Source: Gibbula magus (lineage: Eukaryota; Mollusca; Gastropoda; Trochida; Trochidae). From it: a stretch of DNA of 64,000 nt. The stretch lies in the NCBI GenBank assembly GCA_936450465.1, contig OW388296.1:53496431-53560430 (forward strand). The letters run 5' to 3'. The position numbers were made by a program, and so were the translations under genes. The notes beneath the pieces were generated by a model. It was given only the letters and a program-made list of their open reading frames with translations. It was not told where the DNA came from and did not search any database. This document shows positions 40,195 through 53,152 of this stretch, piece after piece. Position 1 is the stretch's first letter, and every line of letters starts with the position of its first letter.

Positions 40195-41825
40195 TCATAG
40201 GGAGTATACTATGAAACATCACATTTTCCATGCAAAAAAAAGAATCAGTCATCAAGGAACTTCGCTTTCTTAAATAAACTTGTCTGGGCCCAATCATGTA
40301 AAGACTTGGACAAATTCCTAAATTTCAAACTCTTGGTAACAACCCTGAAGGATTAATCGTAGGTAAACATAAGAATTTAGAGACTATATTATATATGCAC
40401 GTTAGTCTAAATGCAACCATTTCAGCAAACCATCAAACAAAAATGTTTTATGTAACACGAACTACAAAGTGTATGTGTTCTTACTGACCCAGTGTGTGGG
40501 GTCCAGCTTTTGTAACGATTAGATCCCTGTGGGGTGGGTGCAATTACCCTGTAAGCTAATTATCACTGGAAAGTCATTAAGTGGCAGATTCAGCTTTTTC
40601 ATTGGCCACAATCAAAACGGTTCATCTGAGATTTTAGATACGTTGTTCTACCGGGGCGAAATCAAATCCAACTTTTTGGCAGAGTTTTGGCACTATTTTG
40701 AAAGAGTTAATTGGGTTAGTGTTGTTTTGCTGTTAGTGGGGAAACTCAAGATGGCTAAAATCTGCTAAAGAGATGTAGTGAATTATTCACCTCTTCAAAC
40801 TACTATTGCAATCAGAGCAAATGCTCTGAAAAAGATTGGAGCTATAATGAAAGTATAGCACTTTCAGGCATAAAAGTTTTCTTAGGAACATTTCTGCTTT
40901 TTCATCTGTGGCATGCCAGGTTCTTTGTTCGTCAAGTAGTTAACAAAGTTTCAACTGAACTGTAAATCTCTTAAACATGCTACAGTATTTCTTGTTCATG
41001 TCTTGTTCTTATCAAGCCTTTGTTGTTCAAGTACAATCTTCATCTAGGAGTTTCAAAGCAAATTCTGTTTGACATTTGAAAAAATGAATCAATTATATCA
41101 AAATGAATTAAATTATGTCAGTTGTTTTCTTTAAAAGGAATAATGATGTAAAGAGTTATAAATAAAAAATATTTTCCATCTTAAAAGCAATAAAATGGAA
41201 ACAATATGTAAATGCTCTGTGTATTTTATGAGATCACCCGTGGAATAAACCCATTAAACTGCATCGCTTGAAAAATGTGATGTGAAAATGCATAAAGTTT
41301 GCATTAAATGTATGATACTTTTTGAGTGGGGTCTCTTTAAGGATCACATATTGCTGACTGTTGAAGCTGAATTATGGGACAAAATCCATGTGAATGGTGA
41401 AAAGTCACGACAAGACAAGAATCTGACGGAGATGAAGAGAGCTATGGTAATATAATGCATCCTTGCATGCTTCCAGTGTGTGATTAAGACCATTGGGGGT
41501 TGTGTAGGAATTAAACGATGTCTCTTGTGAACAAATTTACATTTGCGATTTAAATTTGTAGGTTGAAGTTACAGATAAAATGTGACAGAAATACATTTTT
41601 TTTAAATCCTTACAGTAATTGAAGATTTGTCCTATACATAATATAATAAGAATAATAATCTATTTGTATATTTGTTAATATGCATGACGATACTCAGAGC
41701 GCACAATTTGTATCATTGCCCTAAATGAATTGTACATTCCGTGCCTCTACTATACAACTACAAGTATCTTCTTCCTTTGTTAAGGTACCTATTTAACAGC
41801 ATCGTGAGGTGTCTGACACACATGT

Positions 41826-42186
41826 AACGTATTTCCTCTAATACACGCTGGCACTTATTTTTACAGCGCCCCTTGACCCTCCGGCGCTTATTAGAGGCCC
41901 GGCGCTTATTAGAGACCCAGCGCTCATTTCTTTACCGGTAATTGAATATTGAGGTTTTCTAAGGAAGCATTAATCTAATGGTTTAAACCTGGCGCTTATT
42001 AGAGACCCGGCGCATATTTCTGTAATAGAATATTGAGGTTTTCTAAGGTAGCATCAATTTAATGGTTTAGACCTGGCGCCTATTAGAGACCCGGCGCTTA
42101 TTTTCTCAACTACCCTTGACCCCCCGGCGCTTATTGGAGGCCCAGCGCGTATTGGAGACCCGGCGCTTATTAGAGGAAATACGGTA
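41826..42186 (+). mobile_element. TIR element filled with a GGCGCTTATTAGAG motif
   Basis: Ends form an inverted repeat, ACGTATTTCCTCTAATA at the left and its complement at the right (TATTAGAGGAAATACGG). Inside, about nine copies of (C)GGCGCTTATTAGAG with variants, in one orientation, around two copies of a 70-bp spacer (GAATATTGAGGTTTTCTAAG). GC-rich blocks stand out in an AT-rich intron. 361 bp; no ORF worth naming. I do not know the superfamily. Confidence 0.7.
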
Positions 42187-44284
42187 TGTAGATATATATG
42201 GTAGCAACTTTTGCGCTGATCTCGGAGTGTTTTATGAAGCGAGATGGAAAGGTCAGCACTAACAATAAAGGTATTAATTGCCAAGAGGTACTACAATTGG
42301 TTCTTTTGCAATTAGTATAATTCCATTTATGGTGATGTTCCATTCTTCCTGTATTGATGTTGAAAAACATAGTTTTACTGTTAAATTGAGTGCAGACATT
42401 GTTTTAATATATTTCTGCATGTGAATTAAAGTCTTACACCTCTGCTGTCTCTGTTTGAATTATTAGTACCGATATTTGAAAGTCAGTGGAATAGATAGCA
42501 TGTCCTAGGTAAAGGCAGATTGTTCTGTAATATATATACTTATCTAGCCTGTTTTGCACCACCATCCCTTTATTCTGCATTATTTATTTTTAAGTGAAAC
42601 CATGGAACCACGGTCTTGACATCAAAGACAATAGTGTCATAACGTCACTAGATATGGTCCTGTGTTAGGATATCCAATTCACTGCAAAATTTGCTTTGCT
42701 AAATTTGCATTTGTTTTGGTGAATATATTGTTTAAAAAGTTTCAATATACAAATAAAGAAACAAATAATTAGCCTCAACCTTCCTCTGTTTTAAAATAAG
42801 TGAAAATGTTTTGCCATGAAATATAATAAAACTTCACACCACTTCAACTATAATAATTCAGGTCAAAACTGTACTTGACACATGATGGTTAATTCAGACC
42901 ACTCTGTTCCTTTAGTAAAGAGTTAATTACATGAGAGAATTCTTAGTACAACCAACTTCCATGCCATGAGATTGTATCGATATAATTTAAGTAAATAAAC
43001 TGTTCAGAGATTGACAGACTAGATAGATGTACACTTGATGGTGTCAAGAAGCTGTTAACAGGTCTTCTGCTGATAGAAGGGAGGGAGCTAAGGTATAGAA
43101 GAAGACGGGATTTGGTTTCCCTTTCTTACCTGGTGTTTCTGCAGCACTTAAATGCATCACCTGAACATACAGACTTTCATAAAAATGGAACTGGCAGTAC
43201 AAGATTGTATCATTTGTATATATATTTAGATACTGTAGTACATATTGCCAGGTGTAGGCAGGTGCTTGTCAAGTTTAACCTTTAACATATTAGTCTGAGA
43301 CTTTCAACAAGCTCCAGAAAGCAACAATCTACTGGTATTGTTGGTGCCATTTTTTTCATTTTACAGCCAAGAACTCTTGTTTTAAGATTTCTTTTATTGG
43401 AAATTGTATTCCAATAATTCTGCCAGAGTTTGTGTCATTGAATGCTGTGTACCAATTTCAAATGGGGCACCCAAAAATGTCACCAAACAATTTGTGTTGA
43501 GAAACACTTAAGTGAATTATTTGGAAAGAACATTTTCACTTTTATATAACAAAAAATAAGACAGATTCTAAAAGTAAAATGTCCAAAACTTCTTCTTTTT
43601 TTATCAAGGAGACTACCATATTTTCACTAAAATGCAAAAAATAATAAAATCCAGCCATCGGAAGGAAATTGAAAAGAATCGATGCAGCTGGAAAACTTTA
43701 TGAAAGACATCAATAGGCTCTAACAAGGTATGGTCTCCCAGGAATTCAAAGATATGAATTCCGTTATTTCTCCAGGGAAGAGGAAAGGAAGCCAGTCCTT
43801 GTTGCTAATTAACTGGGGTTGTACCTAAGATAACCCTCGGTACAGACATTGATCAGGGGTTCCTCGGGGACACTGTGCTTTCTCTCTTTGTGTGGGGGGC
43901 CATTTTCTCTCTGTCGTGCTCGGACAAAGCTATTTAGGTTGCAAAGTTCTTGGCGCTATTGGCATAGCTTGTAGACGTAACTAGTTATAGGCACAGATTC
44001 AGTGTTACTTTCAGGCTGCGAGATTGGCTACTGTAAATGTGTTCGTCTCTCACATGTTTCTGTGCTCGGAATCACTTCAAAGATAGTGAAAATATTTTTA
44101 AAGCAGAACTTGAAACTTGCCATCAATACTTGATTATAAATGAGGAAGAAATAATTGTCACACTTGGTTTCGCTACTGACTGCCATTATGCTGATTGTCA
44201 TTGCAGTGAGGAAGAGGTTCAAAGTATTGGATATATCTCAGAAGTTAAAAAATGACAAGGCATCAAACATGGGTAATGAAGAAA

Positions 44285-44900
44285 TGAGGGTCAGAGTTTG
44301 TGTTTGGCCTTGATTAATTGTCATTCAACTGAGGATAAAAGTTTATGTTTAAGATCTCTGAAAGAGTGTTAGATACTCACGTTGCCTCTAGATTTCTAGG
44401 TCTGAAACATAGACCCCGGGTATTGGTCGACCCCCTTCTTCAGACCCCCTAATTTCAGGTGTCAGCTAGATTCTCGACTTACACCCAGTAATATGCAGTA
44501 CCGCGACTGAGAGAACAAGGGTCTGATTTCATGTCTTGCATTGATTTTAATTCAACTGAGGATAAACTTCTGAATCCTCAAGCTCTGAGATTAAAAGTGA
44601 TGAATTGAGAAGATATAGTGAAAGGGCTAGAGTTAGATTCACTGTCTGGCATTGACTGATGAACTTTTGAGTCCAAGATCTCTGAAGACAGGGAGGTGAC
44701 AAGAGTTAGGGTTCACATTCCATGTCTGGCATTGATTGAGATTCCACTGAGGATGAAGTTGTGAGTTCTAATCTCTCAAGTTCAAAGTGGTGCCGTGACA
44801 AAGAAATACTGAGGGGACAAGAGTCCCGTTTCCTTGTCGGGCATTGATGATAATTATAACTCTGATGAAGTTTTGATCCCTTGAAGCTTAAAGTGTCTGG
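44285..44900 (+). repeat. Degenerate tandem repeat of about 75-120 bp units
   Basis: Five diverged units with a GGCATTGATT-like block followed by TTCAACTGAGGAT and later CTCTGA/CTCTCAAG, at about 44308, 44535, 44656, 44729 and 44838. Old array; no coding sense. Confidence 0.6.
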
Positions 44901-46014
44901 TAACTCAGTAGTTGTAGATTGACTCTCTTGTGTTCTAGTTGATTAAAGTTTACATGAAATGAAGTAACATGAGAAGATTTTGCTCTTTGACAATGCAAAA
45001 TCATTACAAATCTTTGGACATAGCATATCATATTGAATCTACATCTTTATTTTCCTATGTTGATTAAAAACTTCAGTTACACTTTTGTACTGTATTTGGT
45101 GCTGCTGAAACTTTAGTTGTACATTTGTGTGTTTGGTGATATGTTGACAATAACCTAAGGGATTTTTAGAATTGAAACTCCATGTTCATACCATACGTCA
45201 TAATTGTCACCAAGTGTAATGATGAATTTTCTGAAAATAAAAATCTTTCATGACAATTCAAATTTATGGAAACTGTCCAATGGTAGTACATCATATGTTA
45301 GATAACCTAAAAGCATCGTCCATAAAACTGTTAGGTTGAACCTCTCTTGAACTAAAAATTACCAATATGAAATAGAGGTCTCGTTGATGCTTGATAATTT
45401 TGTAGTTGATTGTTGAGGCAAAAAACCTGGCTAGAACCTTTCTACTTCGTATGTGTCCTTCTGTTCTGGAGGTATGACTTTATGACCCACCATTGAGAAT
45501 ACTTTTGAAATTAAAATTATTCACTATCCATTTATCTGTTAAACATTTTAAAACTTTGCTTCTTTTAAGAAGTTTACTGTCAATGTTCTGCCATTCAGAA
45601 ATATTCTTCTATGTGCACACTCAGCAAATCTTCTTCATTTGTACTGCAGTGAGCAGCGTTTGTGCTGGATATTGTTAGGTTTTGGATGAAACAGGGTATG
45701 ACAGATAAGAACTTTCTTGAACTTTGATGATCAATACTTATTGATACTGGATATGTTTGTACTCGAGGCTGAGATTGTGCCGAGAGAAGAGGCGTAGTTG
45801 GACTGTTGTTGTTGAAGATTGGCCATCCTCTTCTGATCTCTTGTACTGCTTCCCTGGGTCAATCTATTGAAGTCAGGGTTGCCTTGGTGTACACACCTTC
45901 AAATGACTTTCTTTTCTTTTCATGAAATATATTGGTAGAACTGAAATGTAATAATTTTTTCGTTGTTAGGATGTCTTTTATTGTTAATGACCTGTTGTCA
46001 ATATTGGTGATTAA

Positions 46015-47494
46015 CCCTTAACATGCGGGCGACGGAATTATCCGGGAGGCTCATAGAGAAAAATGTTAGAACACTTGGCGAGACCCGTACGTTGGACTTA
46101 GTGCATTTACCGGGTCAGTAATAATTATATTTGCCCCCCAGGCGAAATGCGAGACGAAGTGTGTCCGTATATCGCCACATGAAAACTTGTTTACATACAT
46201 CTCGCAGATAGCCACGATAACGAGTCTGTGTGAATGTCCGGTCGAAATATCAAGTAAAATTCACACCAAATTGCGTGTGCATTGTTGACCCGTAACGCAT
46301 TGATAATTAGCTTTACAAAAGGCCAATTTTGTCGGGCTTAGCCCCCGAAGCATTAATTCGCTTGAGGCTATTTTCACCCACATGTTTGTATTGCCTCGGG
46401 TTTGCCTCGCCCGAGACTGCTATCTGCCTCGCATCTCGCGAGACGGGGGAAAAAATCGCTAACTCGCCTTACTCCCGCACTTCATATCATGTGAGCGAAT
46501 AGTTTGTTTTCAAAAAAAAATACGGCAAAATAAAGGGGAAACAATGGACTACAAATCTATATAAAATTAGAAAATCTCAAAAAAATAATAAAGACACAGC
46601 AAGCGCCGTGAAAAAGGTCATGTTTACACTTCATAAATTTTGAAACAATCGGCGATTTTCACAACTTCTAAAACATTTATCACGGCTAAAATACTGAATG
46701 CATTTTCATAATTTTTATATCACAATAAACCGAAAAGAATAATCTTTTATTCTATATAAAATGCGCAGATTTATTCACAGAAATAAAGATACAATTTTAC
46801 CTTTCTGAGAGGCATGTGAAACCAAACGGCACACAAACTAATCAACATATTTTCATCAGTTATGGTTCGAGGTTAGCGTTTATTTGAAAAGTCAAACAAC
46901 ATAACCATATTTGGGTTGACATGTGCTTATTTGTCAACTGGTTCGAGATTATGATTTCTTGGAAAAGTGCGATGAACGACCGTTTGCAATGCCACATACA
47001 TGTTGTAAGTATTGACGATTTTATAGGTGGAAATAAAGACAAACTTTACATAGCTATAGAATTATAACCAAAGGTCGCATTCTAATAATTTTTATATCAT
47101 TGTGAAGCTAGACATCTTGTCTTCAATTCCGTATATAAATGGATTTTTTTTCGTTTCGTATTTATGATGTTACGAGGCCCGAATTAAAGACAATCTTTCG
47201 AAAGTAATAGAATAAAAACGAAAAAACATAGAAAATTCATTCAAAGTTTCGGGTGTGAATTTGCCATTTGTGTACGGGTGTCGCTACTTGAATTTGTATT
47301 GAACGCCCGTATATAGTCCTTATTCGCCATGTAGATGCGGTATATTTCGTAAAAACGGTACCGGAATCGCCGCCTGGAAATTCCGCCAGCAGAGCTCGTT
47401 AGTGAATAAGCTCAAACTACTGCTGCGAGCTGCGAGCCTGTAAATTCCGCCACAGGGGCTAAAAATGGTAAAATATATATACGCAACGTAAGGG
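46015..47494 (-). mobile_element. piggyBac-like non-autonomous element, copy 3 (full length, inverted)
   Basis: 1480 bp, TTAA at 46011-46014 and 47495-47498. It is the reverse complement of copy 2 with high similarity over most of its length, including the shared 60-codon ORF, but the segment corresponding to 36305-36490 of copy 2 (here 46056-46235) is essentially different. Same orientation ends as copy 2 when reversed. No transposase. Confidence 0.85.
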
Positions 47495-47504
47495 TTAATT
47501 GATC

Positions 47505-47741
47505 ATGGATATATTTGAATTTTGTTTTGGATACAAGCAGTTTGGATCAAATCTGATTTTGTGGTTATATTTTTGAATTTTGTTTTGGATACAAGCAGTT
47601 TTGATCAAATCTGATTTTGTGGTTATATATTTGAATTTTGTTTTGGATACAAACAGTTTGGATCAAATCTGATTTTGTGGTTATATATTTGAATTTTGTT
47701 TTGGATACAAGCAGTTTGGATCAAATCTGATTTTGTGGTTT
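47505..47741 (+). repeat. 58-bp tandem repeat, four units
   Basis: GAATTTTGTTTTGGATAC recurs at 47517, 47575, 47633 and 47691, exactly 58 bp apart, with few differences. It begins within 10 bp of the right TTAA of the inverted piggyBac-like element. Confidence 0.97.
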
Positions 47742-48252
47742 ATGTAATTGGGAATGCAGGAATTTTTGGTCAAAATTTTTGTTGTTGACATTACATTAGT
47801 ATTCAGTTCTCTATAACTTCCTGTCCACAATAAAACTTCGTTTTATGTGCAACTCCAGTTTGTACTGAGACAAGAGGGACGTAAAGTGAACATCTGCTTC
47901 ATAATCCAATAATATCAAATGAATTGCTTGCAGGAAGTTGCTGTTGAGTTCCTTTCAACTTCCTGTCCACTTCATGATTTGTTCTTGTCATGGACTCTAG
48001 TTTACCTAGGTTACCTGGACGAAAGTGACATTAACTGAACGTTGTCAACAGCATATCCTAGCAACATGGGCCCGCAGATAACACAGTTCTTTATGTCCAG
48101 ATGCTCTTGTATTTCATTCTCTAAAGAGCCTCTAACTGTTGAATATGAGTACCGCTTGTGAAACACAACGTTGTGGGTTAGTTTTGTACAGATGGTGGTG
48201 TCAAAATAGAGCTTTACAGAGTTGTAATAGTATTTTGTGTAGCTTCCGGTAC

Positions 48253-48404
48253 TTAAATCATTGTACTGCAGATTAAATCATTGTACTGCAGATGTACTAG
48301 TAATCAATGATACTGACAAGGGGAGAATCAACTCATAACTCCCTGTACAAATAGTACTGACAAGGGGAGAATCAACTCATAACCCCCTGTACAAATAGTA
48401 CTGA
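48253..48404 (+). repeat. Two short tandem duplications (20 bp x2, 45 bp x2)
   Basis: TTAAATCATTGTACTGCAGA at 48253-48272 and 48273-48292; and a 45-bp unit starting TACTGACAAGGGGAGAATC at 48310 and 48355. Confidence 0.95.
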
Positions 48405-48758
48405 CCATTCATGAATGTTTGCAGTATTATTCAATTCTGGATTACGTCTTTTAGTTTAAGTTGTGATTCCTGTAAATTGTCCTCTTAGAATTGTTTGGCA
48501 CTTATTAATTCACAGCTAACAAGTTAATAGGAATCAAAACCTGTTAAAAAGTGTACAACTAGGGTCTAATAATTTGTTACCTGAGAACATCACTGAAAAT
48601 ACAGATAGTGAAAGGGATAATATTGCAATTTTGATTGATGTGCATCAATTTACTTGAATATGAGATACCTTTTCACAGTGGACCCTTTAGGGGAATATAT
48701 CAATCACAGTGATGTTGATGTCCACAGAGCTGAGATTTGTAAGGGGTTTATGTTTCTC

Positions 48759-48899
48759 CTGGCACTTACGTGATCATATTGCTAATGTCCGTGGAATGAA
48801 GAGTTCTGGCACTTACGTGATCATATTGCTAATGTCCGTGGAATGAAGAGTTCTGGCACTTACTTGATCATATTGCTAATGTCCGTGGAATGAAGAGTT
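48759..48899 (+). repeat. 47-bp tandem repeat, three units
   Basis: Units starting CTGGCACTTACGTGATCATA near 48759, 48806 and 48853, nearly identical, so recently amplified. Confidence 0.97.
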
Positions 48900-49044
48900 A
48901 GGAAATTTTTCAGGATGTGGGTAGTCTGCATTTGATTAGTAATGGTTACAGTCTGTTTGTCGTGAAAACGGACCGATAACAGAAAAGTAAATCAATTACA
49001 ATGATATATAAGATATAAAATATAATATTATCTCGGGGTAAAAC

Positions 49045-49317
49045 GGGGGCGGGATACCGCAGTGGTTAGCGCGTTCGGCTTTGGATCAAGAGGTCCAGGG
49101 TTCGAATCCCACCAGGGGCATGGCAACTTTGTCTGCAGTAGAGAACTGTTCTACACGCAGTAAGGTTTGGGTGCAATGCTACACTGAATTTCAGTGCAGT
49201 ACCACCGCAATGCATAGCCACATGGCGTTGCGGGCTTTCTCCCTGCAATAATACTAGCAGCCGTGATATAAGTGAAATACTCTTGAAAGCGGTGTTAAAC
49301 CTTAACTCACTCACTCA
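49045..49317 (+). mobile_element. tRNA-derived SINE, full length with target-site duplication
   Basis: tRNA-like head with A box AGTGGTTAGCGCG and perfect B box GGTTCGAATCC, then a conserved middle (GTGCAATGCTACACTGAATT, TTTCTCCCTGCAATAATAC, AAATACTCTTGAAAG) and an ACTC tail. The 13-bp direct repeat CTCGGGGTAAAAC flanks it (49032-49044 and 49318-49330). The B box and A box give an internal RNA polymerase III promoter. It may correspond to one of the molluscan SINE families (RUDI/MetaSINE types), which I could not check. Confidence 0.9.
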
Positions 49318-49885
49318 CTCGGGGTAAAACTATGAAGATTTGCAATTTTCATTTCATTGTATCAAATTCACCTTTCTACTAAACTTGAAATTCATCGGTA
49401 CGTCTTCACGACAAACAGACTATAGCAGCTTTTTTTAATCACGGATGAAAATAATCATTAATTTTCTTCTGGAAAAAAGGTTTTCCAAGAACTCATAGTC
49501 GTGTAAAAAGGCAATGTGTGAAAAATCATTATCAAACTATAGAACTTCAAGCACAGAGATTTCAATCAATCGGGAACATAAAACATTCCACAGTGACAAG
49601 ACGATCCGTTATGCCACTGTGTTATTGACTAGAGGTTATGGTAACACAATAAAGGATCAAACAATGATATTAGGAGCTTTACCAACAGTAAAGTGAGTTG
49701 AGGTGACATAAAGGCTGTAGATCCTGCTCTTATTGATTCTGATCTGCTGTGGAGACAATAAATAGATTGATGTTCGTGATCAACAGATACCCAGGAGGGG
49801 CTGTTCATAGGCTGGCACATTATCTCTGGTAAACACCTCCAGTGGTTAACATGCATTTCTAAGCAATAAATTGTCTATAAACCAA

Positions 49886-49975
49886 CACTTACAGGTTTCA
49901 CTGCAATGCACAAGAACAATGTTGTATGCTTTCTCCCTTTAATAAAACCAGCAACTCAATATACTGCTTTAGCTT
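49886..49975 (+). mobile_element. SINE fragment (3' part, degraded)
   Basis: ACAGGTTTCACTGCAATGCA followed by TTTCTCCCTTTAATAAAACC. About 90 bp. Confidence 0.5.
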
Positions 49976-52389
49976 TCCTGAAAAACATACATTAATGTGA
50001 TGAGCATACTCTTTGAAAAGCGTTTGGAAGTGGAATAAGCCAGAAAATCTCAAGAAACGTTCACAAAAGTTCTCCTAAGTAAGACTCAAAGTTGATGAAA
50101 AGGGTATAAAATACAGCAACTTGTAACAAATTCAAGAATTCACAAAATGGCTTGTAATTCTCCTGGTGCAGTAGATGAAGTCAAAAATACAGAAATGTGT
50201 AAAAATATTTAAAATTCACAAAATTGTTTGTAATTAGATGAGTAGTTTTTCTGCATCGGTTGGACAAAAAAATGTCTTCGGACGGAGGGAATTCTTGGTA
50301 CATGTATGACTATATATACACCCACGAGCCATTGGTCGTGGGTATGATAATGACGACTTTGATAGAAGCTAGATGATCCAGTGACAGAGCATGTTGCTTC
50401 AGTGTGATATATCTGTATTGGTGATCAGAGAAATGTCCGTACAAAAAAAGAAACAACTGGCCATTATGTGATTATTGTTGACGCTTGATTGAAATTGCAG
50501 GAAAAAAAACAGGAAAATATTGCTTTCATTTGATCGATATTTGCAAAATGACAAATCTGAAAAGTATTGCGTGGTTAGATTTAAATTTGTTCCGGGGTTT
50601 TATTAAAAAAAAAGTGCCTATGATAGAAGTTTGGTGGGAATCAAATTGTTAGTATACATGTTGGAACTGTTGATAAAAATCTGAATTTTTTTAAGGATTA
50701 TGTCATTGATTGTATTTTGGAAAAACAACATTCATGCAAATATGCAATTATATTGTCTTTGATTGAAATTTGAAAAAAATGGATAGTGCTAGTGTTTATT
50801 GAAATCCATACGTAGCTTGCATGATACTGCCATTAACTGACATGGGAAAATGAAAAAAAGATTAGGATAATATTGACTTTGATGTGTAATTTATATTTGT
50901 TTAGTTCAGATAGATTGCTAAAAATCCTATTGAAGTTGTTATTTGAAGTTGTTATTTCAACTTGAAAGGCTTTTACTGTTCTTCAGATTTTATTCTGAGA
51001 TCCAATAAATGTCACTATGTGTAGATCAATGTATTAATAATTTTATAATCATAACTGTGGTTCATTGATTTTACCGACAAAGTGAATTACTTTGTTCCTG
51101 AATAAAGTGTAAACATCAAGAACTCACAAGACAAAAAATTGATAATGTAAAAATTTTGTTATCAAAATTGACCAAGCCCACGAACACTGCATCTAACAAA
51201 TTCAGCGTGCTCTTATAAAGGGTAAATAAATTATTGGTTGTTTGAAGTCTGCGGTTCATATAAACACATTCATTTGAACGCTGAAAGTAGTCTGTGGTGG
51301 TCCAGAGGGGTGTTCAAGGGGTTCCCCTTGAAAATTCTTAAAATTTGTACATTTAAGGGGTCGGTGGACCCCTTACAGTGAAATTCTGTTCCTAAGTTAG
51401 AAACCATGATTGGTACTACAGTAAAAATAAGATGTAAATTGTACTGGAACCTTGCTGCTCCTCCGTGATGGAACGGTTCCTTACTGCAGATAGATTCAAG
51501 TTGCCAAGTTTATGACCGAATTCAAACCCCAGACCCCTTGATCCAAATTTGAACTCACAAGCCACTGTCTAGATGGAGTTCAAAGAGTGTAATTCACTCC
51601 TTACAAAGATGACAACAAATCCTAAATAATTGATTATTCTGGTTCTTTGCAACTTCTCAGTGTGGTTATCATGACAGTGAACACGGTCAGAGTCATCCAG
51701 CGATGATAATATTCCCACTTGTATGATACAGTTAAAATCAAAGCATTGTCACAACTCCCAGATAGAGGTTATAGAGTCTATATTCCCTCCTTGAAAGTGT
51801 CCCTGGCCAATGCACGTAGTGTCAACATATACATGACAGCATAGACAGTTATATCACCCATTTGGGACCTGAAGGTAATGGTATCTTGACAGTGGCTATT
51901 TTGGAAAGGTCAACTGAATAGTTAAACTGATTCTATACCAAGAAATCATTGTTGAGTTGTAATTGATTATGAGACAAAACAAATGTGCTTCGTCATTGCA
52001 CTTTATGATAGTGTCTATTATGATTCTGCAGAGACGTAAAAGATTTCATTTTGGGACAAAGGTTATGCTATGTCATTCAGTACATTGATTGCTCTATGCT
52101 TTTAACATGAAGTAAAAAGTAAATTCACACATGCACTGGGGGCTACTAAGGGGAGATGCTGAGGGGTCCGAACCATCCCCAACCTCCACAATGGGTCAGC
52201 CTATACACTGTGCATGTGTTGTTTAGCTTGGTTTAGCACTGTTTATTCTCAACTGGATACACTTGTCAGGGGAGAGAAAAAAATGGTTCCACTATTTCAG
52301 CTTAGTTGAAAAATGTTTTTTATGCAATTATTGTTCCATGAAATAGTACATTATAATCAGTTTAATACTTCCAATCATTCACTACTCCA

Positions 52390-52480
52390 AACAGGTTTTA
52401 ACTGCAATGCTAGAAACAAAGGTGTTGCAGACTTTCTGCCAGCAATAATACAGGCTGTGAAATATACTTGATTCAAACTT
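52390..52480 (+). mobile_element. SINE fragment (3' part, degraded)
   Basis: GGTTTTAACTGCAATGC, then GACTTTCTGCCAGCAATAAT and GGCTGTGAAATATACTTGA, in the order of the SINE 3' half. Confidence 0.45.
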
Positions 52481-52658
52481 CAAATCTACCATATTTAGTT
52501 GTATGCACTGATTAGTGTGGATATGTGGCGGGTTGGCTACTAACCAATCCAGTTAGAGCTAGACCTTGGTTTCCTTGCTTTTCTTAGGTGACCAACTGTG
52601 CTATGCAAAGAATCAATTGCCACTACTAAATATGGTATAATCACTAAACTAAGGTTAA

Positions 52659-53152
52659 AGGTACATCCATTGTGTTTCATAATATTTTATTTGCCTTTTA
52701 TACGTTCCAACTCACCACATGTGATGTCTACAATACAAATAAATTCACTCAGCTTGCATATTTATCACCAATCGCCAAATATATCATAATTACTAGTTTC
52801 CAATCAGAATTGAGTAACATCATTATGCATGTGCAGAAACCAAAACTGAACGTCCCATTTACATGCACAGTAGTTATAAGACCTATTAAACATTATCAAC
52901 TCAAAATTATCTTTTTGTCTGTTATAAATAAGATTCCAAAATTACGTTTGACTCATTGGCGCACGCCACACGCTGTGCATTATCCGGTTTTCGATCAGAA
53001 ATCACTACTTTTACCTTCATATCGTCAATATGCTAATGAAGTCTACTATCATCAAAATGGTAGTTTTCGGCAACAGTCGGTACTTCTCGATGAAGTAACA
53101 CCATTTATAACGTTTCCAATATGTGACCCCCAACAACACAATGGATGTACCT
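52659..53152 (+). mobile_element. TTAA MITE family B, copy 3 (best preserved)
   Basis: 494 bp with a perfect 18-bp terminal inverted repeat, AGGTACATCCATTGTGTT at the left and its complement at the right, and TTAA at 52655-52658 and 53153-53156. It contains a 173-codon open frame (52672-53193) that runs out of the element, is broken in the other two copies and resembles no transposase, so I treat it as accidental. Likely mobilised in trans by a piggyBac-type transposase. Confidence 0.86.

Larger units (their letters stand above)
40195..46010 (+). other. Intronic sequence around the GC-motif element
   Basis: Beyond the element at 41826-42186 and the old array at 44285-44900 I see nothing in this stretch. 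Overlapping ORFs on both strands at 44028-44255 look accidental. Confidence 0.45.
49331..52654 (+). other. Intronic sequence with two SINE scraps
   Basis: AT-rich unique-looking DNA apart from the fragments at 49886 and 52390. Confidence 0.45.

Noticed and set aside
44028..44255. 72-codon plus-strand ORF with many C and H residues as a zinc-finger exon
   Set aside because: No regular C/H spacing and an overlapping ORF on the opposite strand; treated as chance.
35502..47042. Near-identical 60-codon ORFs at 35502-35684 (+) and 46860-47042 (-) as a duplicated gene
   Set aside because: They are homologous positions in two copies of the piggyBac-like element; composition and lack of motifs do not support a protein.
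49047..49118. Functional tRNA gene
   Set aside because: A and B boxes are good, but the sequence is the head of a SINE with a conserved non-tRNA body and TSD; no clear cloverleaf with an acceptor stem.
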